Counted from the stretch's first letter, positions 17,308 to 28,270 are shown. The stretch: 64,000 nt of DNA from Brumimicrobium sp964585545 (GCA_964585545.1 CAZPDT010000003.1:168154-232153); one strand, 5' to 3'. Notes: generated by a model not told the origin, from the letters alone. A program made the numbers and translations.

Positions 17308-19188
17308 CTATAGATTGTTTTTATTCTTCGGACGAAAAATAGAAACCAATTTCTGACCTTGCACCAACAATCTTATCCTTCTTTTATTCAACGAAATGGC
17401 AGCTTGCCTATGCTCTTCATTTTCTGCACCGTGTTTATAGACTCTAAAAATATCTTGATACGATAAAACGCCTTCTATTTTATCGCCAGAGATTACAGGT
17501 AAAATATCAACATTCTCTTTGGCCATTTTTTCGACTGCCATTTTTAAAGTTTCGTCGGGATGAACAAATAAATTTCTTCTTTTTACAAGTTCTCCGACCT
17601 GTTTATCTGGCGAATGATGAGCGCTATATAAAGTCGTTGAACTAATGAGTCCAACATAACCACCTTCTTCATCACCTATTATAAAATAACTTGTTTTTAA
17701 ATCTGTTTCTTGTTCAAACCAACTTCTGGCCTCCCCTATTTTCATGTCTTTACTAATAGCCAGTCCCTTTTCTGTTGTTGCCTGTTTTACTTTAATTTCA
17801 GACAGAACATCTGCTTCATAGGAACTCGGAGTAATCACTCCTCTTCTTGCTATTTTTTCAGTCATTATCGTGTTATCCATGAAGAAGTAGGAAATGATAT
17901 AAGCCGTTGTACAAGCTGCTAACAGGGGCAGTAATGCAGTTTCTTGACCTGTTGTTTCCATGGCAAATACAATGGAGGTGAGAAAGGCTCTTGAAGACCC
18001 TGCAAACATTGTAGCCATTCCTAATAGTGCTGCCATTGGGATAGATATTCCTATTTCGGGAAACCATGCTTTACCCAACATCCCAAGCATAACGCCAAGC
18101 GCACCTCCTATAGTAAATAAAGGTGCTAATGTTCCTCCAGAAGTGCCACTACTTAAAGCTATTGACCATGAAATAAACTTTAACACACACAGTGACACAA
18201 TAACCTGCAACGTTAAAGATCCAGATAAAATTTGTGAAATATTATAATAGCCTACTCCTAATGTTCTGGGATTATAAAAACCAATTATACCGACAATTAA
18301 TCCTCCAATAGCAGGCCACCAAGCCCAATGAATAGGTAATTTTTCAAACATGTCTTCTATCCAATAAACAATTTTGGTTGATGCAATAGCAAATAATCCC
18401 ATAACAATTCCCATTGCAGCATAAAAAATCAAACCATAGCTGGTCGGATTCATCAAATCAAAGTCCATGAAAAAAATGGGCGTATCCCTAAAAAATATAT
18501 GATATCCCGCAGCTCCCGTTATACAAGCCAAGGCTACGGGGATAAATGAACGGGGAGAGAACTCAAACAACAATAATTCTATCGCTAATAAAATCGAAGC
18601 AATAGGTGCCCCAAAAATAGCAGCCATACCTGCTGTTGCTCCAGAAGCCAATAAGATTTTTCGTTCATTTGGAGTGATTTGAAGAAGTTGTCCAAAAGTA
18701 GAGCCTAGTGCGCCTCCTGTAGCAATAATAGGTCCCTCAGCACCAAATGGCCCCCCTGTTCCAATAACAATAGCTGAAGAAACAGGTTTTAAATAAGTAA
18801 TAACGGGGTTGATTTTACTCTTATTTGTGAGGATTTGCTCCATTGCTTCGGGAATCCCATGTCCCCGAATTCCCTTTGAACCATAAAGCGCCATAAGCCC
18901 AACTATTAATCCTCCTATTGCAGGAATAAAAATAATGAACCATCCAAAAACATCTGTTGATGGGTTCTGATTTGCAATTGAAACCTCCCCAAAAAAGGAT
19001 ATATTTGTAATGAGATCAATTAAATAAATAAGAAGTTTTGCTATAACACTAATACACAACGCAATTAAAATAGCATAAATAGACAGCCTCAACAATCTCT
19101 TCTTGTTGTACTTTTTTGTTGATTGAAAATTTTCTCGCTGTAGTGATGGGTTTAATGATGGTGATACTGATATGCCTTTGTTCAACAT
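17308..19188 (-). CDS. ClC-family chloride channel/transporter with C-terminal CBS pair
   Basis: A 626-aa ClC protein. The selectivity motifs are GHGIPEAM (usually GSGIP), GTGGPFGAEGPI (gating Glu in the G-x-EGP motif) and SGTSGGTLAPLF; MATMFAGSSRAFLTS is also typical. About 18 membrane helices occupy the first ~440 residues. The last ~180 contain two CBS domains (KDMKIGEARSWF... and LFVHPDETLKMAVEKMA...). A gating Glu is present, but whether it is a channel or an H+/Cl- exchanger is not determinable here. Its neighbour encodes a GluR0-like K+ channel on the same strand, 102 bases downstream. Confidence 0.92.
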   Translation of the reverse strand: MLNKGISVSPSLNPSLQRENFQSTKKYNKKRLLRLSIYAILIALCISVIAKLLIYLIDLITNISFFGEVSIANQNPSTDVFGWFIIFIPAIGGLIVGLMALYGSKGIRGHGIPEAMEQILTNKSKINPVITYLKPVSSAIVIGTGGPFGAEGPIIATGGALGSTFGQLLQITPNERKILLASGATAGMAAIFGAPIASILLAIELLLFEFSPRSFIPVALACITGAAGYHIFFRDTPIFFMDFDLMNPTSYGLIFYAAMGIVMGLFAIASTKIVYWIEDMFEKLPIHWAWWPAIGGLIVGIIGFYNPRTLGVGYYNISQILSGSLTLQVIVSLCVLKFISWSIALSSGTSGGTLAPLFTIGGALGVMLGMLGKAWFPEIGISIPMAALLGMATMFAGSSRAFLTSIVFAMETTGQETALLPLLAACTTAYIISYFFMDNTIMTEKIARRGVITPSSYEADVLSEIKVKQATTEKGLAISKDMKIGEARSWFEQETDLKTSYFIIGDEEGGYVGLISSTTLYSAHHSPDKQVGELVKRRNLFVHPDETLKMAVEKMAKENVDILPVISGDKIEGVLSYQDIFRVYKHGAENEEHRQAAISLNKRRIRLLVQGQKLVSIFRPKNKNNL

Positions 19189-19530
19189 TCTTTATATTTA
19201 TAAATTGCGTAATATTTGAGAAATAGACAATAAACTTGAATCAGTTTTATTTGCCTTCTCTGATAAATAAAAACACAAATTTCCTGTTTTTTTTTTGACT
19301 AACTGGGGTAATTGTCCATTAAATTTAATAGATAGTTTAAAAAATTATTCAAAATATTTGTTTAAAATTTTTTCAGGAATTAAATTTTATCGATATTTGT
19401 CGAACAAAAATGGCTGTTAGTTTCTTTTTTTTACTCATTCATAGACAAAAGGATTCATTTTCATGTTGCAAAAAAATTATACTTTATAGATTAATAATCA
19501 TTAATTTAGGAACAACAAAACTTAAAAAAA
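19189..19530. other. AT-rich divergent intergenic region
   Basis: About 340 bases between the divergent ClC gene and the T9SS operon. It is very AT-rich and must hold promoters for both sides. No perfect TAnnTTTG was found in a suitable position; near matches occur at GATATTTG (about 19391) and AATATTTG (about 19353). The first ATG of the 74-aa ORF at 19410 has no support as a gene. Confidence 0.5.
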
Positions 19531-19860
19531 ATGCTGCGTTTATTACTTATTCTCTCAATTTCTGGGCTTCTCTTCTCTACGCATGTAAATGCGCAAAAAT
19601 ATACCTATTCCTTTTCTGGAACGGTAAAAGATAGTGCTGAGTTTGTTACAAAAATTAAAAGTTTAGAGTGGGTTCAGAAATGCCGACTCTATTTAAAACC
19701 TGAAAAGCCAGGAGGGGTAATTTTATTTAGGCTTAGACCCTATGAAGTAACTTATGATGAAAAAGGGAATCAAATAAACCCAAATACCTTACTCAATATA
19801 AAGCAAAAATTATTACAAGAGGGGTTAGAGCCTAAGAAATTAATTCGACTTAAAGACTAA
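19531..19860 (+). CDS. Small secreted protein heading a T9SS operon
   Basis: A 109-aa protein with a clear signal peptide (MLRLLLILSISGLLFSTHVNA), then a mature part of about 87 residues: YTYSFSGTVKDSAEFVTKIK, KCRLYLKPEKPGGVILFRL, LNIKQKLLQEGLEPKKLIRL. The fold looks like a small alpha/beta domain (beta-alpha-beta with a final helix). I do not recognise a family. The TAA overlaps the ATG of the 1732-aa cargo gene (TAATG), so translation is probably coupled. It may assist the large cargo protein, but this rests only on position. Confidence 0.75.
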   Translation: MLRLLLILSISGLLFSTHVNAQKYTYSFSGTVKDSAEFVTKIKSLEWVQKCRLYLKPEKPGGVILFRLRPYEVTYDEKGNQINPNTLLNIKQKLLQEGLEPKKLIRLKD

Positions 19861-22800
19861 TGATTATGCTAAGAAATCTATTTAACTTTTCAATATTATT
19901 TATTGTATCCATTAATTTGTCATTCTCACAGTCTGACGGTTGTTCTTTTGCCACAGTTATAACACCTCAAACAAATTGCAATTCTTCCACACAAACACAC
20001 GGTTCTACTGTTGGTGCAACTCAAACAATACCTGCAGGTTCATGTGGAGGAACATCAGATGATGATGTATGGTATCAATTTACAGCAACAAGCACTTCTC
20101 ATACAATTACTGTTTCTCCTGATGCAGGGATGGATGCAGTTGTTGATTTGTACTCTGGAGGCTGTTCAGTATTAGTCCATTTGTCATGTGCCGACGATTA
20201 TGCTGGTGGTGGTACAGAAACAATTACTTATACTGGTTTTTCCATTGGACAAACATACCGTGTTCGTGTATACAGTTGGGGCAGTGGGTCGGCTTCACAA
20301 GGAGAATTTGATATTTGTATTTCACAAGGACCAATTACACCTCCTAATAATAGTTGTGCCAATGCACAACTACTCACAGTAAACGCAACATGTACCTATA
20401 CTAGTAGTACAACCAATGGCGCAACCCCTTCTGGAGTAGTTGGATGTGCTGGAAATGCAGATGATGATGTATGGTTTCAATTTACAGCTACCAACTCTCA
20501 ACAGTGGATTACATCTGAATCAATAAATTCTAGTTTACTCGATATTGTAATGAACGTCTATTCTGGAAATTGCTCATCCTTATCACTACTCTCATGTGTC
20601 GACAATACCTACATGGGAGGTGTCGAATCTGTTCATTTGGTCGGACTCACAGTAGGTCAAACTTATTATATTCAGTTGTATGATTATTATTCAAATTATG
20701 GTGGCGATTTTCAAATTTGTGTCGAGGGCGCTCCCACACCAACACCATCAAATGATGAGCCTTGTAATGCCATCCAACTCCCAGTAGTTACCTCCGAATG
20801 TCAATATATGCAGTTCACCAATGTTGGGGCAACTACAACAACCTCAGCGCCACAACCTTTTTCTTGTAATGGTTATGTTTCTGACCCTACTGGTGGATTT
20901 TCAAGCTATAGCCCCAAAGATGTTTGGTTTAAAATTACCGTTCCTTCAACAGGTAGCATAACAATAAATCACGACCCCAGTATAACAGGAGCACCTGGTG
21001 AAATAAGCGATGGTGTTATGGCTCTTTATTCTGGAACATGTGGTAGCTTAAATCAAATTGCTTGTTCCGAAAACTATAACTATCCTGGAGCAGGATATGA
21101 TTTACAGCCCATGCTAAATGAAACAGGATTAACACCTGGAAGTACGGTATATTTACGCTATTGGGGTTATGGAACAGAAACGGGAACCTTCGGGTTTTGT
21201 GTATCAACAGCAACAAATGATGATTGTTCAGACGCCTTATATATTTGTGATTTAAATGGTTATAAAGGTTCTACTTCAGCTGCTTACACTCCAGACCGAC
21301 CCGGAACACATTACGCTGGAGGAGGGCTTCCTAACCAGATGTATGGAAATAATGAAACTCCTTCTGGTGTAAACCAGCCGAACGGAAACAATACAGGAGG
21401 GCCTTTTGGATATTATCCACCCAGTAATATTGCTGGTCCTTATTCTTCTCCATCTATTGACGTAAATATCGAAAACAATTCATGGGTTCGATTTACTGCA
21501 TCTCTACCAACCGTAGTTTTAAATGTTGGAATATCCGATTGTTTTGTAGGAGGTTACCCCACTGGAGGCATCCAAATGCAGATATTCAGTTCGAATGGTT
21601 GCTCTGATTTTACACCTGTTTCAAATTTTGAAGAAAATTCAACTGGATTTACAATTACAGCAAATGGTTTAACGGTTGGTCAAGACTATTTATTAATGAT
21701 AGATGGGTTTGCTGGAGACATTTGTAATTATACCATCTCTGCCAATACAGGAGTCCAATTTCCCGACATTCCTAAACCAAGCCCAATTTGTCCTGGTGCT
21801 TCTGTGACGCTGACAGCTCCTCCAGGTGCAACAAGTTATGAGTGGCAACACAATGGAAGCACTTCACAGTCCGTAACGGTGAGCCCAAGTACAACAACAA
21901 CTTACCAATGTGAAGTTACAGGATTGTGTGATCACCGTCAGACATTAAGTGTAACCGTTGAAGTAATGCCTACTCCTTTATTAGAAGTAGCAGAAAAAAA
22001 TCCAAGTATTTGTATGGGTGAATCAATAACATTGCATGCAAGTGGTGCAGATCAATACTCCTTTGAAGGAGGTCCCTTTACAAACTCAAATACATTTACA
22101 GTTTCACCAACAACAGCAACCACATACACTATTCAGGGTCAATTATCTTCAGGTTGTACAGCATCAAAAGATGTGACCGTAAATGTAAATACGCTCCCTA
22201 ATGTAAATGCAAGTGCCAATACTTCTGTTTGTATTGGACAGTCTACAACCATTTCAGCCTCTGGAGCAACATCTTATAGTTGGGATAATGGATTGGGTAG
22301 TGGCAGTACGCAAAGCGTCTCCCCTACATCTAACACAACGTATACGGTTACAGGAACAGATATTAATGGTTGTGAAAACACAGATCAAGTTACCGTATCA
22401 ATCGACCCTTTACCCAATGTTGTGGCTAGCTCTGACGCATCTGTTTGCAATGGTGAATCAATATCTATTTCCGCTTCAGGTGCATCATCCTATAGTTGGG
22501 ACCACAGTCTTGGAAATGGAAGTGTAAAAAATGTCTCTCCTACTTCTAATACAACATACACTGTAACTGGAACAGATGGAAACGGTTGTCAAAACACAGA
22601 TCAGGTAGTCATTTCTGTCAACCCTCTTCCCAATGTGACTGCTAGCACTACAAACGGAACAATATGTAATGGTGAATCTGCTTCCATTTCTGCATCTGGC
22701 GCATTGAGCTACAGTTGGGATCACGGGCTTGGAAGTGGAAGTTCTAAAACCGTATTTCCTTCCTCAAATACAACTTATACAGTTACGGGGACAGATGGAA

Positions 22801-25058
22801 ACAATTGTGAGAACACAGATCAAGTTTCTATAACTGTAAATGAACTTCCAGTAATAAATGCTTCAGGCATAAGTACAACGGATTCAGATTGTGGTGGCAG
22901 TACAGGATCCATTTCAGGGATAAGTGTTACTAGTCCAACATCAGGCTATACTATTCAATGGATAAATGGTTCAAACAATGTTGTCAGCAATACATTGAAT
23001 CCATCCGGACTACCAGCAGGAAATTATACGCTAACCGTTTCCAAAAATGGTTGTTCAACGACCTATGGACCTGTAAATATATCAAATCCTGGCGCACCAA
23101 CAGTGTCTATTTTACCCAGTAATACCGCACCTATTTGCCAAGGAGAAAGTGTTACGTTAACTGCAACTGGAAACGCATCAAGCTATGATTGGGGAAATGG
23201 CAACACTTCAACAATCATAACTGTTTCTCCTTCCAGTGATACCACAATTAATTTGACCGGAACAAAGAATGGGTGTGATGGAACTGATACTTACACCATA
23301 ACGGTTAAACCAATGCCAAATGTTGTTATATCTATTGGTGGAAATGGAGAGGTTTGTATTGGAGAAGATATTACGTTAAGTACAGGAGGAAATGCAGGAT
23401 CCTATCAATGGGGTAATGGTTCTACACAACCGAACATTACGATCTCTCCGCTTTCTGATACAACCGTAACACTAACTGGAACCACGAATGGCTGTGACAA
23501 TACAGATAGCTATACTGTAGTTGTCAATCCACTTCCTACAATCTCTGGGACACCTTCTACAACTCCCTCTGATTGTGGAACAGGAACAGGAACCATTACG
23601 GGTTTAAACATTAATCCTTCCGGAGCTACTGTTCTTTGGACCAATTCATCTGGTGACCCTGTTGGAACAACAACAAATGTCAGCAATCTACCAGCTGATG
23701 ACTATACAATTACAGTAACTGATGGAAATGGATGTTCAGCAGATCAGGGACCAATTAGCATTACAAATCCAAATGCACCTAACCCTCCAGATATTTCCGT
23801 AAATAGTAACAATATCTGTGAGAATGGGACTGTAACCTTTACCATTAATACTCCTCAAAGCGGAGTTGATTATGATTGGTCTGGCCCAAACGGTTTTATT
23901 TCTACATCTACAAGTTTCACTATTGACTCATTTTCTGTCGCTGACCAAGGGAATTACTGCGTTACCTTAACCGAATCGGGATGTATAAGTTCACCAAGCT
24001 GCGAATCTATTGTATTCCAACCCTTGCCCAATATTGAAATAGACCCTAATGCAAGTGACAATATGGTCTGTGAGAATGGAACTGCAAACATCACTGCAAC
24101 AGGTGGCGATACATACTCTTGGACAGGGCCTAACTCCTCCTCAAGTACTGGGAACTCTATTCAAATCGATCCTTTCACAACAGCTGAAGCAGGATATTAC
24201 TATGTAGTAGGAACCGACAACTTCGGCTGTACGAATAGAGATTCTATTCAAATTACAGCTCTTAATAATCCTACATTATCCATATCTTCTGATGAATCGA
24301 CTGGGGTTTATTGCAATGGAGGATCTGCTAATTTATCCGTTACTGGAGCTAATGATTACACTTGGACAGCCCCAGATAATTCATCATATAATGGAAGTGA
24401 CATTATTATAGACCCTCTGAATAATTCAAACTCTGGATGGTATATTGTTGTAGGAACCGATAACAATCAATGTTCAGCAACCGACAGTATACAAATCACT
24501 TCTTCCTCTCCTAATATTGAGGCAACATTAAGTGGAGACGCTATTATTTGTCCTGGAGATCCAATTCAGTTTAATGCCTCTGACGGAGATTATTCTTACA
24601 ATTGGAGCGGCCCTAATGGCAACATTACAGCAGATCAAAGTTTCACTATATTAAATGCGCAGACAGATGACTCTGGTTGGTATTTTGTAACCATTACAGA
24701 TTCCAACAATTGTGTAGCAACAGATTCGGTTCATGTAACAATTGTCGTTGATGTAGGTTGCTTAAAAATCCCTACTTTAATTACCCCCAACTTTGATGAT
24801 TTAAATGACAATTGGACCATCCCTGGATTAGAGGCTTTCCCTGAAGCATCAGTTCAAATATACAACCGATGGGGAAATTTAATATTTGAAGAAAATCCAT
24901 TTAAAAATAATTGGGGAGGAGAAGTGAATCACGGAGCTACGATTGATGGAGGTGGTAAAGTACCTCCAGGAACTTACTTCTATATTTTAGACCTCCATGA
25001 TAAAGACAATACACCGCCCTACAAAGGTTCTCTTGAAGTAGAATACAAAAACAATTAA
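19860..25058 (+). CDS. Large T9SS-secreted surface protein with gliding-motility C-terminal domain
   Basis: A 1732-aa cell-surface or secreted protein. After a signal peptide (ending SLSFSQ) come beta-sandwich domains with the motif DDDVW(Y/F)QFTAT (about residues 64 and 200) and a related one near 350. They are followed by a long series of Ig/PKD-like repeats, three of them near-identical in a row (SYSWDNGLGSGSTQSV, YTVTGTDINGC, QVTVSI, around residues 800-990). The C-terminus has the type B T9SS sorting domain: IPTLITPNFDDLNDNW, QIYNRWGNLIFEENPFKNNW, PPGTYFYILDL. Translation may begin at 19860 or the ATG at 19866. It is followed by PorP/SprF and OmpA genes, the usual partners of type B cargo. 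Confidence 0.92.
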   Translation: MIMLRNLFNFSILFIVSINLSFSQSDGCSFATVITPQTNCNSSTQTHGSTVGATQTIPAGSCGGTSDDDVWYQFTATSTSHTITVSPDAGMDAVVDLYSGGCSVLVHLSCADDYAGGGTETITYTGFSIGQTYRVRVYSWGSGSASQGEFDICISQGPITPPNNSCANAQLLTVNATCTYTSSTTNGATPSGVVGCAGNADDDVWFQFTATNSQQWITSESINSSLLDIVMNVYSGNCSSLSLLSCVDNTYMGGVESVHLVGLTVGQTYYIQLYDYYSNYGGDFQICVEGAPTPTPSNDEPCNAIQLPVVTSECQYMQFTNVGATTTTSAPQPFSCNGYVSDPTGGFSSYSPKDVWFKITVPSTGSITINHDPSITGAPGEISDGVMALYSGTCGSLNQIACSENYNYPGAGYDLQPMLNETGLTPGSTVYLRYWGYGTETGTFGFCVSTATNDDCSDALYICDLNGYKGSTSAAYTPDRPGTHYAGGGLPNQMYGNNETPSGVNQPNGNNTGGPFGYYPPSNIAGPYSSPSIDVNIENNSWVRFTASLPTVVLNVGISDCFVGGYPTGGIQMQIFSSNGCSDFTPVSNFEENSTGFTITANGLTVGQDYLLMIDGFAGDICNYTISANTGVQFPDIPKPSPICPGASVTLTAPPGATSYEWQHNGSTSQSVTVSPSTTTTYQCEVTGLCDHRQTLSVTVEVMPTPLLEVAEKNPSICMGESITLHASGADQYSFEGGPFTNSNTFTVSPTTATTYTIQGQLSSGCTASKDVTVNVNTLPNVNASANTSVCIGQSTTISASGATSYSWDNGLGSGSTQSVSPTSNTTYTVTGTDINGCENTDQVTVSIDPLPNVVASSDASVCNGESISISASGASSYSWDHSLGNGSVKNVSPTSNTTYTVTGTDGNGCQNTDQVVISVNPLPNVTASTTNGTICNGESASISASGALSYSWDHGLGSGSSKTVFPSSNTTYTVTGTDGNNCENTDQVSITVNELPVINASGISTTDSDCGGSTGSISGISVTSPTSGYTIQWINGSNNVVSNTLNPSGLPAGNYTLTVSKNGCSTTYGPVNISNPGAPTVSILPSNTAPICQGESVTLTATGNASSYDWGNGNTSTIITVSPSSDTTINLTGTKNGCDGTDTYTITVKPMPNVVISIGGNGEVCIGEDITLSTGGNAGSYQWGNGSTQPNITISPLSDTTVTLTGTTNGCDNTDSYTVVVNPLPTISGTPSTTPSDCGTGTGTITGLNINPSGATVLWTNSSGDPVGTTTNVSNLPADDYTITVTDGNGCSADQGPISITNPNAPNPPDISVNSNNICENGTVTFTINTPQSGVDYDWSGPNGFISTSTSFTIDSFSVADQGNYCVTLTESGCISSPSCESIVFQPLPNIEIDPNASDNMVCENGTANITATGGDTYSWTGPNSSSSTGNSIQIDPFTTAEAGYYYVVGTDNFGCTNRDSIQITALNNPTLSISSDESTGVYCNGGSANLSVTGANDYTWTAPDNSSYNGSDIIIDPLNNSNSGWYIVVGTDNNQCSATDSIQITSSSPNIEATLSGDAIICPGDPIQFNASDGDYSYNWSGPNGNITADQSFTILNAQTDDSGWYFVTITDSNNCVATDSVHVTIVVDVGCLKIPTLITPNFDDLNDNWTIPGLEAFPEASVQIYNRWGNLIFEENPFKNNWGGEVNHGATIDGGGKVPPGTYFYILDLHDKDNTPPYKGSLEVEYKNN

Positions 25059-25061
25059 TTT

Positions 25062-25979
25062 ATGAAACGCTTCATTTTTTTAATACTGTTTGTAGTTTCA
25101 TTTATTACAAACACAAACGCTCAACAAGATGAGCAGATGTCCGTTTACATGTATAACCCCTTGTATTTCAACCCTGCTTATGCGGGCAGCAAAAATGCAA
25201 TTAGTATGGTTGCCATTGGTCGTTTCCAATGGGTTAAATTTGAGGGAGCACCAAAGACACAATGGTTCAGTATTCATGCCCCGCTTTTATTTAAAACAAT
25301 CGGTGTTGGTGCTCACATGGTTCACGATAAAATTGGAAAAAGAGAACGAACCGCTGTATTTGGAGATGTTAGCGCCAGTATTCAACTCGACAAATCCAAT
25401 GAAAGTAGAATTGCCGTTGGACTTTCTCTTGGTGCTGACATAATGGGCTTTGACTTTACAAGCTCTATTGTAAATGATGTTTCGGATCCTATTTATGGGA
25501 TGAATGTGTCTACAACAAAGTTCAATATGGGTGCAGGAATATATTACTATGCAAAAAATCATTATATTGGAATTTCTGCTCCTCGGATATTAGAACCCTC
25601 TATTCAAACAAGTGAAGATATTATCCAAAAGTTAAACGTGCGGCACTTTTTTTTAATGGGCGGATATGTTTTTGACTTAAATTCAGTATTTAAATTAAAA
25701 ACATCTGCTTTGGTAAAATATACACCTCATGCCCCTTTTACCGCTGAGATTGATGCGAGCTTACTTTCATATGATTTATTGTGGACTGGATTGATGTATC
25801 GTTTTAACGAATCCTTAGGCGCCCACGTTGGAATTATTCTTAATGACTTTACCGTAGGTTATGCTTACGACTTTCCGATCAATGGACTAAGAACATACCA
25901 AAGTGGAACACATGAGGTATTTCTACAATACAACTTAAAAACAAAGAAAACACCTTTTACGTCACCCAGATATTTTTAA
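25062..25979 (+). CDS. PorP/SprF family type IX secretion membrane protein
   Basis: A 305-aa outer-membrane barrel of the PorP/SprF family. Signal peptide to about residue 20, then QQDEQMSVYMYNPLYFNPAYAGSKN, the family's N-terminal hallmark. Repeated amphipathic strands and a C-terminal YDFPINGLRTYQSGTHEVFLQYNLK follow. Such proteins act with T9SS to retain or present type B cargo at the cell surface. The ATG is 3 bases after the cargo gene stop and the OmpA gene starts 1 base after this stop, so this is a tight operon. Confidence 0.93.
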   Translation: MKRFIFLILFVVSFITNTNAQQDEQMSVYMYNPLYFNPAYAGSKNAISMVAIGRFQWVKFEGAPKTQWFSIHAPLLFKTIGVGAHMVHDKIGKRERTAVFGDVSASIQLDKSNESRIAVGLSLGADIMGFDFTSSIVNDVSDPIYGMNVSTTKFNMGAGIYYYAKNHYIGISAPRILEPSIQTSEDIIQKLNVRHFFLMGGYVFDLNSVFKLKTSALVKYTPHAPFTAEIDASLLSYDLLWTGLMYRFNESLGAHVGIILNDFTVGYAYDFPINGLRTYQSGTHEVFLQYNLKTKKTPFTSPRYF

Positions 25980-25980
25980 A

Positions 25981-28206
25981 ATGAAACACCTTATATTTTT
26001 CTTTCTATTGTTTTTGCACTTCACTGTTAATTCTCAAATTAAGCAAAAAATGGCGGATCAACATTTTGAAAGAATGGAATACGCTCAGTGTGTAGAAATG
26101 TACAATGAAATGGCTGATAAAACCATTGCTGGTAAAAAAAATAATATTGAAAATATTCGAAAAGCAGCTGTTTCCAACTACAAGCTTTTTAAAATGGAAA
26201 AAGCCATTCATTATTATAAAGCCTTAAATAAAAAATCCCAATTAAAAGAACACGATTTGGAATATTATATCCAAGCACTCCGCTTTATAGGAAAATATAA
26301 ACAAGCAGAAAAAGTAATTGAACAAGCCCGAGAAGACCATCCAAAAAATATTTATTTTAAACAATTAAGTGATGATTTAGACAAATTTAATGATTTGTTT
26401 CAGGATTCGATAAACAATAATGTGAACCGAACAGACATTTCCTCAAAATATGGTGATTTTAGTCCTGCATACTATCAAAATGGATTGGTTTATGCAACAA
26501 AATCTAAAAACGCCCAAGTACTTAATGGTCGGTACAAATGGGATGACAGCTTTTATATCTGTTTGATGCAAAGCACATTTAATGCAGACTCAACGATAGA
26601 AAATGGTAAGTTGCTCCGTCATGAATTCCTTAATCGAGGACACAACGGACCAGTAAATTTTTCACAAGATGAACAAAAAATGGTCATCACAAAAAATGAA
26701 TTGGGAAAAAAGAAAGGAAAGGATGTTCTGCGTCTCAGTTTATATTTTTCAAATAAACAAGAGGATGGAAAATGGTCTGATTTAATTCCATTTAAGTACA
26801 ATGATGTTAAGTATAATTTCGGACATGGTTGCTTTGCTAACAATGGGAAGACACTTTATTTCATTTCCGATATGCCAGGAGGATATGGTGGCCCTGATAT
26901 TTACCGTTCTAATTGGACAGATGGGGAATGGTCAAAACCAAAAAATTTAGGTAGCCATATTAATACAAATATGAAAGAAATGTTCCCCTTTATTAGTGGT
27001 GACACCTTATATTTTGCTTCTAATGGTCATTTTGGGCTTGGTGGTTTAGATTTATTTCAGGTTGATTTGACGAAAGACAATACGCCCGAAAACCTTGGGT
27101 ATCCCATCAATACATCTGCAGATGATTTTGCATTAATTTGTAAAAGAGGAGGTCAAATTGGTTTTTTCTCTTCCAATAGAAAAAGCGAAAATACAGATGC
27201 AAATATTGATCAAATTTATTCCTTTAATCGAGAAACATTTAAACACGATTTAGTTGTTAATGTATATGAGAAATACGACCGTCTTGATCCTGTTGCACAT
27301 CAGCCTGTTTACTTAACAAATATCAAAACAGGGAAGAAAGAAGAATATTATACAGATGACAAAGGTCAATTAAAACTATCTATAAATCCTAATGAAACCT
27401 ACATTACAACTACAAGTAAAGAAGACTTTAATCTCTTAAAAACCGATACCGTTTCATCAGTAGGTCTACACAAAGGAGAGCGTGTCTCTGGAGAGTTGAT
27501 CTTATTGCCCACTAAAATTACTATTGGACTTAGGGTGATTGCTGAGGACACAAGGTTACCATTGGATGCTGCAGACGTTAACATATCAGATTACCTCACA
27601 AATGGCGACTTCGATACCACTCTCACAACCAATGATCAAGGTCTTGCGACATTAGAGGTTGATCGCAATAAAGAATTTCTTGCTCATGGTTCAAAAAAAG
27701 GATATATCGATGCAGAAAAAAGTTTTAACACCTCAAATGAAAATGGCAGAATTATTGAATTAGAACTGGCACTCCCTCCTATCACAAAAGGAACAACTTT
27801 TAAACTGGATAATATATTTTATGATTTTAATCGTGCTGCGCTGCGTCCAAAAAGTATGAAAACATTGGACAAATTGGCTGAGTTCATCAAAGAAAACAAT
27901 GTAAAAGTCGAGCTGAGTGCACACACCGATACCCGAGGGAGTGATCGTTACAATCAAGAATTATCACAGTTGAGGGCACAAAACTGTGTTGATTATCTCA
28001 TTAAAAAGAAAGGAATTCGTCCTCAAAACATAATTGCAAAGGGATATGGAGAGAAAAAACCTGCCAAGACACAATATAAAGGAAAAACGGTTGTTCTAAA
28101 TGATGCCTTTATCTATGGTTTTAAGAAGGAAGATACACAAGAGAAATACCATCAATTAAACAGAAGAACTGAAGCTACTATTTTGAAATATGATACCTCA
28201 CCATAA
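25981..28206 (+). CDS. OmpA family protein with PD40 repeats (T9SS-associated)
   Basis: A 741-aa exported protein: signal peptide (1-18), helical TPR-like region (about 20-130), PD40/beta-propeller segments with MPGGYGGPDIYRS and GHFGLGGLDLFQVDL (about 290-370), two carboxypeptidase-like beta-sandwich modules (about 420-580), and a C-terminal OmpA peptidoglycan-binding domain (YDFNRAALRPKSMKTLDKLA, ELSAHTDTRGSDRYNQELS, AKGYGEKKP). This layout is the PorE/SprF-partner type that anchors T9SS components to peptidoglycan. It lies one base after the PorP/SprF gene. Confidence 0.93.
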   Translation: MKHLIFFFLLFLHFTVNSQIKQKMADQHFERMEYAQCVEMYNEMADKTIAGKKNNIENIRKAAVSNYKLFKMEKAIHYYKALNKKSQLKEHDLEYYIQALRFIGKYKQAEKVIEQAREDHPKNIYFKQLSDDLDKFNDLFQDSINNNVNRTDISSKYGDFSPAYYQNGLVYATKSKNAQVLNGRYKWDDSFYICLMQSTFNADSTIENGKLLRHEFLNRGHNGPVNFSQDEQKMVITKNELGKKKGKDVLRLSLYFSNKQEDGKWSDLIPFKYNDVKYNFGHGCFANNGKTLYFISDMPGGYGGPDIYRSNWTDGEWSKPKNLGSHINTNMKEMFPFISGDTLYFASNGHFGLGGLDLFQVDLTKDNTPENLGYPINTSADDFALICKRGGQIGFFSSNRKSENTDANIDQIYSFNRETFKHDLVVNVYEKYDRLDPVAHQPVYLTNIKTGKKEEYYTDDKGQLKLSINPNETYITTTSKEDFNLLKTDTVSSVGLHKGERVSGELILLPTKITIGLRVIAEDTRLPLDAADVNISDYLTNGDFDTTLTTNDQGLATLEVDRNKEFLAHGSKKGYIDAEKSFNTSNENGRIIELELALPPITKGTTFKLDNIFYDFNRAALRPKSMKTLDKLAEFIKENNVKVELSAHTDTRGSDRYNQELSQLRAQNCVDYLIKKKGIRPQNIIAKGYGEKKPAKTQYKGKTVVLNDAFIYGFKKEDTQEKYHQLNRRTEATILKYDTSP

Positions 28207-28270
28207 ATCTTAGAGATTTTATAGTAACTTTAGAGTTAAATGATTAAACCCGCTTTATTAATTACGTTGA

